Below the pieces are notes generated by a model, which had not been told where the DNA came from, made no database searches, and saw nothing but the letters and a program-made list of their open reading frames with translations. From Pseudomonadota bacterium (GTDB lineage Bacteria; Pseudomonadota; Gammaproteobacteria; Arenicellales; UBA868), in NCBI GenBank assembly GCA_018661145.1, contig JABJIU010000239.1:1-12925 (forward strand): a stretch of 12,925 nt of DNA. The letters run 5' to 3'. Shown here piece after piece: positions 6,754 through 12,925 of the stretch. The position numbers and the translations under genes are program-made. Positions within the stretch are counted from its first letter, which is position 1; each line of letters begins with the position of its first letter.

Positions 6754-7591
6754 GCACCGCTCCGCTGCGCTAGTGCAAGAGGGGATTACCCAGCTCACCG
6801 GCCGCAGTGATTCACCCCGACTCGATGCCGAGGTATTGCTGTTGGCCGCCTGCGGTATCAACCGCACGGCACTCGCGCGTGATCCGGATCAGCCCATCGA
6901 CGCTCAGTCTGCTGATGCGTTCTTTTCATTTTTGAAACGGCGCTGCCGGGCGGAACCGATCGCCTACATCTTGGGACACAAAGAGTTCTGGTCCCTCGAT
7001 ATTGAACTGAACGACGCTACATTGGTCCCGCGCCCGGAAACCGAGATTCTGGTAGAAATGACACTTGATGCCATTCCAAGGGATACAGCGATTGAGCTTG
7101 CTGACCTCGGCACGGGTAGCGGTGCCATCGCCCTAGCGCTGGCCATAGAGCGGCCGCTTGCACGCATCACGGCTACTGATATTAGTCGGGCTGCACTTAC
7201 AAAGGCGCGGGAGAATGCCAAACGGCTAGCTCTGGATATCCATTTTGTTGAAGGCGACTGGTATGCACCCCTTAACGGCCATCAGTTTGATGCCATCGTG
7301 AGTAATCCGCCTTATGTCCGGCGAGAGGATCCGGCGCTGGAAACAGGACCAGCGCACTTTGAACCCGCCCTGGCCCTCTTCGCCGGCGACGACGGTCTAG
7401 ACTGCATCCGTACCCTGTGCGCAGGTCTGAAAGATCATTTGAGGCCCGGTGGTCTCGTCGTACTGGAGCATGGCCATAATCAACAGGACGCCGTCCACGC
7501 GCTGTTGTTTGCGACAGGACTTGAATCCATCGTGCAGGTGACTGATCACGCAGGGTTGGCCCGAGTGACGAGCGCGCGAATGCCGCGCTGA
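6746..7591 (+). CDS. prmC: Release factor glutamine methyltransferase
   Basis: Transfers a methyl group from S-adenosylmethionine to the amide nitrogen of the GGQ glutamine in release factors 1 and 2, raising termination efficiency. With the GTG start at 6746 it has 281 aa (E. coli 277). Key motifs are the N-terminal helical domain with SPRLDAEVLL, the linker EFWSLDIELNDATLVPRPETE, the SAM-binding loop DLGTGSG (residues 120-126) and the catalytic SNPPY (186-190), which grips the target glutamine. An earlier ATG at 6662 is open but would overlap prfA by 92 nt and add 28 residues that do not fit the family. The 8-nt overlap with prfA ties enzyme and substrate in one operon. The ribosome binding site is weak, so coupling is likely. 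Confidence 0.95.
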   Translation: MAKHRSAALVQEGITQLTGRSDSPRLDAEVLLLAACGINRTALARDPDQPIDAQSADAFFSFLKRRCRAEPIAYILGHKEFWSLDIELNDATLVPRPETEILVEMTLDAIPRDTAIELADLGTGSGAIALALAIERPLARITATDISRAALTKARENAKRLALDIHFVEGDWYAPLNGHQFDAIVSNPPYVRREDPALETGPAHFEPALALFAGDDGLDCIRTLCAGLKDHLRPGGLVVLEHGHNQQDAVHALLFATGLESIVQVTDHAGLARVTSARMPR

Positions 7592-7631
7592 AGCCGCGGC
7601 TACAATACTTGGTCAATTCTGAGGAACGAAT
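7592..7631 (+). promoter_or_regulatory. prmC-msrA gap with possible -10 box and msrA ribosome binding site
   Basis: The 40-nt gap contains TACAAT (7601-7606, 5/6 to the -10 consensus), preceded by the perfect palindrome AGCCGCGGCT (7592-7601). I find no good -35 box 16-18 bp upstream, so a separate msrA promoter is only possible. The GAGGA at 7621-7625, 6 nt before the ATG, is a strong Shine-Dalgarno and fixes the msrA start. Confidence 0.4.
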
Positions 7632-8282
7632 ATGCTCTCTTTCCAGCCTAAAATGCCTGATATGAATAATCTTCTGCCTGGTCGGAACGAACCGCTGGCG
7701 ATCACCGACCAACATTACGTCAATGGTGCAAGACTCAAGCCGCCGTTTGATACTGGTACTCAGCAGGCGGTATTCGGGTTAGGTTGCTTCTGGGGCGCGG
7801 AACGCTGTTTCTGGCAGCTCGATGGCATCATCACAACCGCCGTCGGTTATGCCGGCGGATCTACCCCCAATCCGACGTATCACGAAGTCTGCTCCGGGAT
7901 GACCGGGCACACCGAAGCCGTGCTCGTGGTGTTTGATCCTGCACGAATCAGTTATGAAAAACTGCTTCAGGTGTTTTTCGAGTCTCATGACCCGACTCAG
8001 GGGATGAGCCAGGGAAACGATGTTGGCACGCAATATCGGTCCGCCATCTATACCTTTGACGATAATCAGTCACAGGCCGCCAGATACCTCACAAGGCTTT
8101 ATGAAGGTGCTTTGAAGCGCTTGGGCTATCGTGCGATTACAACCGAGATTGCCGCGGCTGGGGAATTCTTCTACGCCGAGGATTACCACCAGCAGTATCT
8201 TGCCAAGAATCCCGGCGGTTATTGTGGCCTGGGAGGCACCGGCGTTGCGTGCCCCGGCACGGATTCTGTTAGCGCAGCCTGA
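7632..8282 (+). CDS. msrA: Peptide methionine (S)-S-oxide reductase MsrA
   Basis: Repairs oxidised proteins and free methionine by reducing methionine-S-sulfoxide, using thioredoxin as electron donor. The 216-aa product closely follows E. coli MsrA (212 aa). It has the family's N-terminal leader with LPGRNEPL, the catalytic motif GCFWGAE with Cys52, then GYAGGSTPNPTYHEVCSGMTGH, the DPTQGMSQGNDVGTQYRSAIY block, and the resolving cysteines Cys198 and Cys207 in the C-terminal tail. The start has a clear GAGGA site 6 nt ahead. It follows prmC by 40 nt and may be read from the hemA operon, from its own promoter, or both. Its stop lies only 3 nt from that of the convergent DUF1820 gene, so there is no room for a terminator between them. 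Confidence 0.97.
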   Translation: MLSFQPKMPDMNNLLPGRNEPLAITDQHYVNGARLKPPFDTGTQQAVFGLGCFWGAERCFWQLDGIITTAVGYAGGSTPNPTYHEVCSGMTGHTEAVLVVFDPARISYEKLLQVFFESHDPTQGMSQGNDVGTQYRSAIYTFDDNQSQAARYLTRLYEGALKRLGYRAITTEIAAAGEFFYAEDYHQQYLAKNPGGYCGLGGTGVACPGTDSVSAA

Positions 8283-8285
8283 GCG

Positions 8286-8621
8286 TCAGTCGGCCGCGGG
8301 GGGCTTCATCGACATCGGAAAAGGCGACACGTTCCCGCCTTTTCCCTCTCCACCAGGATGGATCTTTGACTGGCCTTCCTTTTCCACTTCGTCAATACGC
8401 ACAATGGCGTGCAGCGGAATGTAGGTCCGTTTGACCCCAGCGAACTCGCTCTTGAGTTTCTCATCGGAGGGATCAACCACCAACTTTGACCGCTCACCAA
8501 ACGTAATTTCGCCCACCTCGACGAAGGCATACATTCCGCCCTGGGTAACCTCGTGGGCGTAGACCTCGTAAATACTTCCCTGATTATGGAAGATAATGCG
8601 GAAGATGCTTTTAGATGCCAT
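8286..8621 (-). CDS. DUF1820 family protein
   Basis: A 111-aa protein that I recognise as the DUF1820 family of gammaproteobacteria; its function is unknown. The conserved core runs from IFRIIFHNQGSIYEVYA (residues 6-22) through GMYAFVEVGEITFGE to VVDPSDEKLKSEF and the YIPLHAIVRIDEVEKEG segment (about 67-83). It looks like a small beta-rich fold with no signal peptide or membrane segment. The C-terminal tail is glycine- and proline-rich and probably disordered. The start at 8621 has no strong Shine-Dalgarno, but a candidate promoter with a perfect TATAAT lies about 40 bp upstream. The gene is divergent from dacB and convergent with msrA, so it is probably transcribed alone. Confidence 0.88.
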   Translation of the reverse strand: MASKSIFRIIFHNQGSIYEVYAHEVTQGGMYAFVEVGEITFGERSKLVVDPSDEKLKSEFAGVKRTYIPLHAIVRIDEVEKEGQSKIHPGGEGKGGNVSPFPMSMKPPAAD

Positions 8622-8661
8622 CGTGTTTGAAATTGAAAATGCCGACTATTAACGGAGCGCG

Positions 8662-8689
8662 ATTATAGCGCCGTCAAGATGAATCCCAA
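8662..8689 (-). promoter_or_regulatory. Candidate sigma70 promoter of the DUF1820 gene, overlapping the dacB start
   Basis: On the reverse strand, TTGGGA (8684-8689, 4/6) is followed after 16 bp by a perfect TATAAT (8662-8667). Transcription would start near 8655, giving a leader of about 33 nt. The -35 element lies inside the first codons of divergent dacB (ATG at 8679), so RNA polymerase on this promoter would cover the dacB translation start region. Confidence 0.5.
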
Positions 8690-10124
8690 ATCTACCGGAT
8701 TCCGCGAGTCATTGACAGACGTCGTGACGGGGCTTTGTGTGCTCCTTCTTGGCGTCACCGCGTCAAGTGCCGCCAACGGCACAGCCCTGCCGTCCTCGGT
8801 TGCTGACCTGATGCAGGCTCATGGTATTCCTGAGAACTCTATCAGCGTGGTCATGCGAAAAGTCGGCACAAACCAAAACACTATCAGTCACAACGCTACA
8901 ACCCCTCGAAACCCTGCTTCCGCGATGAAACTCGTGACCACGGCGGCCGCTTTGCAGTTGCTGGGCCCGCAGCATCGATGGCGAACGCACGCATTCGTGC
9001 GTGGCAAGGTGCTCGGCAATACTCTCGAGGGTGATCTGATTCTGCGCGGGAGCGGTGATCCCTGGCTTGTGATCGAGCGCTTCTGGCTCCTCGCCAAACA
9101 ACTCCGTGGCCGTGGCATTACCCATATCGGGGGTGATCTCGTTATAGACGATACGCTTTTTGATCGCCAGGCCATCGATACCGAGCCCATTGACGGCAAA
9201 CCAATGCGCACCTACAACACGCCGCCCAATGCGCTGCTGTTGAACTTCGGCTATACATTGCTCACTATTGAATCTAATCACAGCGCCGTCTACATCAGTG
9301 CAGACCCGCCGGCAACCACCCTCAAGATCAATAACGCGGTGAACCTCAGCAAGGCCGACTGCGCAAAAAAGGGACGAAGCATCCGTTTCGACCTCAAAAG
9401 GGGTGCATCAGTTACGCGACTTTCGGTCGAAGGACGCTACCCCGCGGGCTGTGGCGCAAGCACATACCGCCGCACGCTCTTACCCCATGGGCCGTATGTC
9501 TACGGGGTCTTTAAAGCGCTCTGGCAGCAACTCGGCGGAACACTTGCCGGCGGTTGGCGCTACGGCAAAACGCCGGCCAGAGCCGTAGTTGCAGCGGAAC
9601 TTGAGTCCGTGTCGCTGGCGGAGATCATCCGCTACATCAACAAGTTCAGCAACAACGTCATGGCGCGTAATCTGCTACTGACGCTCGCGACTGACCACCC
9701 GCCGTCGACCCCGACCAAAGGCCGACACGTGATTGAGAATTGGTTAAGTCAGAGCGGTGTTGCGATGCCTGCCCTGCATATCGATAACGGCGCAGGGCTC
9801 TCGCGTGAGGCCAGAGTCAGTGCCCAAGGTCTTGCTGCTTTATTAGAGGCGGCTGCGAACTGGCCGTGGTGGCCGGAATTCCTAGGATCCCTCCCCATTG
9901 CAACTGTTGATGGCTCGCTGCGCAAGCGATTTCACAACGTGGCAGGTCCCGGCAGGCTGCGACTCAAGACCGGGCTTCTGAAAAACGTGCGGGCGCTTGC
10001 CGGCTACGCGATCGACCGCAACGGCGATATCTGGGTCGTCGTCATCCTGCACAACCATCCACAGGCCTCATCATCCGTCAGTATCGAAATTCAGCATCGG
10101 TTGCTCGAAACTCTATTTCAGTAG
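8679..10124 (+). CDS. dacB: D-alanyl-D-alanine carboxypeptidase/endopeptidase (PBP4 family)
   Basis: A periplasmic class-C penicillin-binding protein that removes terminal D-Ala and cuts D-Ala-mDAP cross-links in peptidoglycan. The 481-aa product (E. coli DacB 477) has a signal peptide with hydrophobic core at about 15-27 and likely cleavage near Ala31-Ala32. All three active-site motifs are present: SAMK (81-84, nucleophile Ser81), SNN (324-326) and KTG (430-432). The long insert between the first and second motif is typical of the PBP4 group. DLILRGSGDPWL and GDLVIDDTLFD are further family landmarks. The ATG has no good Shine-Dalgarno and I see no convincing -35/-10 pair for it. It stands between two minus-strand genes and is therefore probably monocistronic. 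Confidence 0.95.
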   Translation: MNPKSTGFRESLTDVVTGLCVLLLGVTASSAANGTALPSSVADLMQAHGIPENSISVVMRKVGTNQNTISHNATTPRNPASAMKLVTTAAALQLLGPQHRWRTHAFVRGKVLGNTLEGDLILRGSGDPWLVIERFWLLAKQLRGRGITHIGGDLVIDDTLFDRQAIDTEPIDGKPMRTYNTPPNALLLNFGYTLLTIESNHSAVYISADPPATTLKINNAVNLSKADCAKKGRSIRFDLKRGASVTRLSVEGRYPAGCGASTYRRTLLPHGPYVYGVFKALWQQLGGTLAGGWRYGKTPARAVVAAELESVSLAEIIRYINKFSNNVMARNLLLTLATDHPPSTPTKGRHVIENWLSQSGVAMPALHIDNGAGLSREARVSAQGLAALLEAAANWPWWPEFLGSLPIATVDGSLRKRFHNVAGPGRLRLKTGLLKNVRALAGYAIDRNGDIWVVVILHNHPQASSSVSIEIQHRLLETLFQ

Positions 10125-10145
10125 CACATCACACCGCAGTGCTAC
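10121..10145. terminator. Inverted repeat holding the stop codons of both dacB and the hydrolase gene
   Basis: GTAGCAC (10121-10127) and GTGCTAC (10139-10145) form a perfect 7-bp stem with an 11-nt loop in the 3' ends of two convergent genes. The TAG of dacB is in one arm and the TAG of the hydrolase is in the other. No run of T follows on either strand, so it is not a classical intrinsic terminator; it could stabilise 3' ends or act as a weak bidirectional terminator. Confidence 0.4.
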
Positions 10146-11011
10146 GGCACAAACTGCGAAAGAAAATCTGCGGCCGCAGCGGCGATCACCTCAGGGTGAT
10201 CCATATGCAGATGATGTGCCCCGTCGAACCAGCGCACATCTGCAGAACTCAAGGCCTCAAGCCTCGGGCTTAATGTCTCTCGTTTCGTCAGCATTCCGTC
10301 ATTTCCCAGTAGCACCTGGATCGGCTGCGCTATTGCTTTAAGGCAGGCCAGCACTTGGGGCTCAGTCAGAAACGCCGGCGAATTGAGCCGTAACCTGGAA
10401 TCACTGCACCACCGGTAACCGTCATCATGGTGGTTAACATTGCGCTCGATCAACAGCCTTGCTGAAGCCTCACTCATTGCGCTAATCCGCGCACGACTAG
10501 ATACCAGGGTTTCAATATCGGGATAGACCGGTGCCGCCCTCTTGAGCACCCTGGCGTAACCTGCCACCGAATCTCGCAACCGCCCGGGGAGCTTTGATTC
10601 AGGCTCGGAAACCGGACCGAGACCTTCAATCAGAATCACTGCCCGCACCCGCTCCGGGGCGGCTACGGCCGCAAGCCCCGCAATCGCCGCGCCGAGCGAA
10701 TGACCCATGATCAGAATGCGGTTAAAACCCAGGGCATCAGCCGCCTCAAGTACTGCAGGTACGTAATCCATAAGGTGATAGCGCGTGCCCGGAGGCCGAT
10801 GATCTGATTTGCCGTGACCCGGAAGATCAATCGCAAATATCTGAACTCCGCCAAGGCAGGCCGCCAGTGGTGCAAAGCTTGCTGCGTTATCGAGCCACCC
10901 ATGCAGGGCAAGAACCGGTAGATCATGGGTCGACCCCCAGCGAAGACCCGTCAGTGTTCCTGCGCTCTCGGTATCAACAGAGAAATTCTCAACCTTCATA
11001 GTTCCCTTCAA
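10142..11011 (-). CDS. Alpha/beta-fold hydrolase (serine hydrolase-like), substrate unknown
   Basis: A 289-aa cytoplasmic enzyme of the alpha/beta hydrolase superfamily. It shows the oxyanion-hole motif LHGWLDN (residues 36-42), the IDLPGHGKSD strand-turn (61-70), the nucleophile elbow GHSLG (103-107, Ser105), a cap region at about 130-220, an acidic candidate in LLGNDG (Asp238) and the histidine-rich GAHHLHMDHPE near the C-terminus that supplies the catalytic His. This HGWLDN/HHLHMD pattern fits the serine hydrolase-like group; the real substrate cannot be read from sequence. The TTG start at 11011 has AGGAG 7 nt upstream. An ATG four codons later (10999) has AAGGGA close by and would give 285 aa. 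Both are possible. It is convergent with dacB and divergent from gltA. Confidence 0.9.
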   Translation of the reverse strand: MKGTMKVENFSVDTESAGTLTGLRWGSTHDLPVLALHGWLDNAASFAPLAACLGGVQIFAIDLPGHGKSDHRPPGTRYHLMDYVPAVLEAADALGFNRILIMGHSLGAAIAGLAAVAAPERVRAVILIEGLGPVSEPESKLPGRLRDSVAGYARVLKRAAPVYPDIETLVSSRARISAMSEASARLLIERNVNHHDDGYRWCSDSRLRLNSPAFLTEPQVLACLKAIAQPIQVLLGNDGMLTKRETLSPRLEALSSADVRWFDGAHHLHMDHPEVIAAAAADFLSQFVP

Positions 11012-11018
11012 ATCACTT

Positions 11019-11023
11019 CTCCT
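11019..11023 (-). promoter_or_regulatory. Shine-Dalgarno supporting the TTG start of the hydrolase
   Basis: AGGAG on the reverse strand, 7 nt before TTG at 11011. It argues for the rare TTG start rather than the ATG at 10999, although AAGGGA lies 3 nt before that ATG. Confidence 0.5.
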
Positions 11024-11203
11024 GATCCGGAAAAATCTACCGGAAAACCGTATTTATCTATAAAGCAAGGGAAATTGCAGAGAGAATTTTCCAGTAGAGC
11101 CGACAATGCGCCGTTCTTTTACACCCGTTTTCTGATGTCAAGACTATCATTTTGGATCGATAAGGTATAAAACTACCTAAAGATAGTTGTCTATATTATT
11201 AAA
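11024..11203. promoter_or_regulatory. AT-rich divergent region between the hydrolase gene and gltA
   Basis: This stretch is much richer in A and T than its neighbours and must hold the promoters of gltA and probably the hydrolase. On the plus strand TATAAA (11166-11171), TATATT (11192-11197) and TATTAT (11194-11199) are -10-like, but none has a good -35 box at 16-18 bp, so I do not assign one. A 13-bp-spaced direct repeat of CCGGAAAA (11027-11034 and 11040-11047) and a short inverted repeat ATAG/CTAT near 11183-11194 are also present. I see no coding gene in it. Confidence 0.5.
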
Positions 11204-11228
11204 AAATCCAATGTTTAATATTGGATTT
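11204..11228. promoter_or_regulatory. Perfect 9-bp inverted repeat in the gltA leader
   Basis: AAATCCAAT (11204-11212) and ATTGGATTT (11220-11228) are exact reverse complements around a 7-nt loop. The gltA Shine-Dalgarno GAGGA (11230-11234) begins 1 nt after the second arm and lies 7 nt before the ATG. It may be an mRNA hairpin affecting translation or an operator for a dimeric regulator. Confidence 0.6.
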
Positions 11229-11241
11229 AGAGGAACATGTT

Positions 11242-12627
11242 ATGTCCCAAAGCAATCAGCAGCAAAAGGGTGAACTTGCGCAGTCGGTACGCCACTCATT
11301 CACGCTCACGGACAACGAAACCGGTGAATCATGGGAACTGCCTACGCTGCACGGCAGTATAGGTCCCAAGGTCATCGACATCCGAAAACTCTACGCGCAG
11401 ACCGGCGCGTTCACCTACGATCCCGGTTTCACCTCAACCGCTTCATGCTCATCAGAGATCACGTACATTGATGGTGAGGCAGGCATTCTTCTGCACCGCG
11501 GCTATGCGATCGCCGAACTCGCCGAGAATACCGACTTCATGGATGTGTGCTACCTGCTTCTGCACGGGGAGCTGCCTTCCCCAGAGGAGAAAGAACAGTT
11601 CGACGGCGATATTACCAGACACTCCATGCTGCACGAGCAGTTGGTCCGTTTTTATAGCGGCTTTGTGCGCAGCGCCCATCCCATGGCAATCATGGTCGGC
11701 GTCGTCGGCGCACTGTCCGCCTTCTATCATGACAGCACTGATATCAACGATCCGCTTCAGCGAATGAGTGCCGCTCATCGACTGATTGCCAAGATGCCAA
11801 CGATAGGCGCTTACGCCTACAAGTATTCACTCGGTCAACCGTTCATGCAGCCGCTTAACAACCTCTCTTATTCCGAGAACCTGCTGCGCCTGATGTTTGG
11901 GGTCCCCACTCAGGAATATGAGGTCAACCCGGTGCTCGCACGCGCAATCGACCGTATTCTGATTCTGCACGCAGACCACGAGCAGAATGCCTCGACCTCC
12001 ACGGTCCGCCTGGCGGGCTCATCCGATGCCAACCCCTTCGCCTGCGTCGCTGCTGGGATCGCCTCGCTCTGGGGTCCAGCCCATGGTGGCGCGAATGAGG
12101 CCGTCCTCAATATGCTGAATGAAATCGGCACTCGGGACCGGATCCAGAAATTCGTGAAAAAGGCGCAGGATCCTGATGATCAGTTCCGTCTGATGGGATT
12201 TGGCCATCGGGTGTACAAAAACTATGATCCCCGGGCCACCGTCATGCGTGATACCTGTCACGAGGTGCTTGCGGAAATGGGCGTCAACGACCCGATGCTG
12301 GATCTCGCACTGGAACTCGAGCGCATCGCCCTTGAGGATCCCTACTTCGTTGAGAAAAAACTCTATCCCAATGTCGATTTCTACTCGGGAATCATTCTGC
12401 GGACTCTGGGTTTTCCGACCAACATGTTCACCGTGCTCTTTGCCATCGGCCGTACCGTAGGATGGATCTCACACTGGAAGGAAATGATGGAGTCCTCAGA
12501 GAGTCGTATCGGACGGCCGCGCCAGCTTTACCTTGGAAAGGAGGAACGCGCCTTCACTGACGTCGCCCACCGCGAGCATACCGAAAAGCGCTCGGGCTGG
12601 GCATGGCTGTGGGGCAGCAAACGCTAG
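11242..12627 (+). CDS. gltA: Citrate synthase (type II, E. coli-like)
   Basis: Condenses acetyl-CoA and oxaloacetate to citrate, the entry step of the TCA cycle. The product has 461 aa against 427 in E. coli. The catalytic residues are His281 (GPAHGGANE), His322 (GFGHRVYKNYDPRA) and Asp379 (NVDFYSG); their spacing, 41 and 57, equals E. coli His264/His305/Asp362. The hallmark ILHADHEQNASTSTVR and the N-terminal beta-rich domain with VIDIRKL and FTSTASC identify the hexameric, NADH-sensitive Gram-negative type. The ATG at 11242 is chosen for its GAGGA site 7 nt ahead; a TTG at 11221 lies inside the leader repeat. Unusual are about 14 extra N-terminal residues, rich in Gln and Ser, and a 17-residue C-terminal tail, EHTEKRSGWAWLWGSKR, beyond the normal family end. 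Confidence 0.97.
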   Translation: MSQSNQQQKGELAQSVRHSFTLTDNETGESWELPTLHGSIGPKVIDIRKLYAQTGAFTYDPGFTSTASCSSEITYIDGEAGILLHRGYAIAELAENTDFMDVCYLLLHGELPSPEEKEQFDGDITRHSMLHEQLVRFYSGFVRSAHPMAIMVGVVGALSAFYHDSTDINDPLQRMSAAHRLIAKMPTIGAYAYKYSLGQPFMQPLNNLSYSENLLRLMFGVPTQEYEVNPVLARAIDRILILHADHEQNASTSTVRLAGSSDANPFACVAAGIASLWGPAHGGANEAVLNMLNEIGTRDRIQKFVKKAQDPDDQFRLMGFGHRVYKNYDPRATVMRDTCHEVLAEMGVNDPMLDLALELERIALEDPYFVEKKLYPNVDFYSGIILRTLGFPTNMFTVLFAIGRTVGWISHWKEMMESSESRIGRPRQLYLGKEERAFTDVAHREHTEKRSGWAWLWGSKR

Positions 12628-12673
12628 TGGCGTGCCTTCGACCCAACGTCACCTCACAGACAGACTTATCTCT

Positions 12674-12922
12674 TTGAAGTGCGAGGTCTATAGGAGTAAC
12701 CGCAAAGAAGGGACGTATATTTTTGTCCCGGACTCCAAGGCGCTGGGAGTATTGCCGGATACCCTCAAGGCCAGGCTCGAACCACTCGAGTGGGTGATGG
12801 CGCTGGATCTTGAAAAAAGGACAACGCTTGCTGCGACAGACCCCGCAAGCGTTATAGACAGCATAGAATCACAGGGGTTTTACCTGCAACTGCCCCCTGG
12901 CGACGAGGCTGATTCTTGCTGA
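12674..12922 (+). CDS. ycgL: YcgL domain protein
   Basis: A small protein of the YcgL family, found in gammaproteobacteria; its molecular function is not established. The diagnostic parts are CEVYRSNRKEGTYIFV at the N-terminus and IESQGFYLQLPP near the C-terminus, the latter nearly matching the family's QGYYLQLPPP end. The start is uncertain. TTG at 12674 gives 82 aa and an N-terminus (MKCEVYRS) that aligns with relatives, but no Shine-Dalgarno is visible. A GTG at 12629-12631 in the same frame would add about 15 residues that do not look like the family. It follows gltA by 46 nt with no terminator between, so it may depend on gltA transcription. The reading frame is complete, ending in TGA 3 nt before the window edge. 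Confidence 0.85.
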   Translation: MKCEVYRSNRKEGTYIFVPDSKALGVLPDTLKARLEPLEWVMALDLEKRTTLAATDPASVIDSIESQGFYLQLPPGDEADSC

Positions 12923-12925
12923 CAA

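Noticed and set aside
8622..8661. dacB promoter using the tandem TTGAAA boxes (8627-8638)
   Set aside because: No -10-like hexamer stands 16-18 bp downstream; TATTAA at 8647 is too close and GATTAT at 8661 too far.
11027..11047. CCGGAAAA direct repeat as part of a repeat array or attachment site
   Set aside because: Only two copies are present, there is no integrase or other mobile gene in the window, and short A-rich repeats are expected in this AT-rich stretch.
11221..11241. Upstream TTG start for gltA
   Set aside because: The TTG lies inside the inverted repeat and upstream of the GAGGA site that serves the ATG at 11242.
1..12925. A novel multi-gene system, defence island, CRISPR array or mobile element
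   Set aside because: Every substantial open frame belongs to a recognisable housekeeping or conserved family; no repeats, transposase, recombinase or unusual gene cluster is visible.

Overview
The window is a compact block of bacterial housekeeping genes, about 56-57% GC by eye. The gene content and order point to a gammaproteobacterium. The pair of divergent operons (lolB-ispE-tRNA-Gln-prs one way, hemA-prfA-prmC the other) is an arrangement known from Pseudomonas and, without the tRNA, from Escherichia. DUF1820 and YcgL proteins, an E. coli-type citrate synthase and a DacB/PBP4 family protein fit the same class. I cannot name the genus from the sequence alone.

Left part (1-4245, minus strand), read from right to left: a TPR-repeat lipoprotein, lolB, ispE, tRNA-Gln(UUG) and prs, which loses only its last few codons at the window edge. 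Three of these genes start with GTG. The first two junctions are 4-nt GTGA stop/start overlaps, and ispE ends inside the first 10 nt of the tRNA, so this looks like one tightly coupled transcript. It covers outer-membrane lipoprotein insertion, an MEP isoprenoid step, a tRNA and PRPP supply.

Middle (4246-8282, plus strand): a 166-bp divergent promoter region, then hemA (first committed step of C5-pathway haem synthesis, using Glu-tRNA), prfA (release factor 1) and prmC (methylates the release-factor GGQ glutamine). These genes touch or overlap. msrA follows after 40 nt with its own strong ribosome binding site and a possible own -10 box.

Right part (8283-12925): genes of alternating orientation. 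A DUF1820 gene (minus) is divergent from dacB (plus). An alpha/beta hydrolase (minus) converges on dacB and is divergent from gltA (plus). A ycgL-like gene follows gltA. The longest non-coding stretch is the AT-rich 230-bp gltA leader, which holds a perfect 9-bp inverted repeat right before the Shine-Dalgarno sequence.

I see no mobile element, CRISPR array, prophage, defence system or biosynthetic cluster, and I do not think this window contains an undescribed multi-gene system. The points worth a second look are small: the CDS/tRNA overlap, the gltA leader hairpin, a possibly near-leaderless hemA mRNA, shared promoter and terminator geometry, the TPR lipoprotein coupled to lolB, and two proteins of unknown function (DUF1820 and YcgL).
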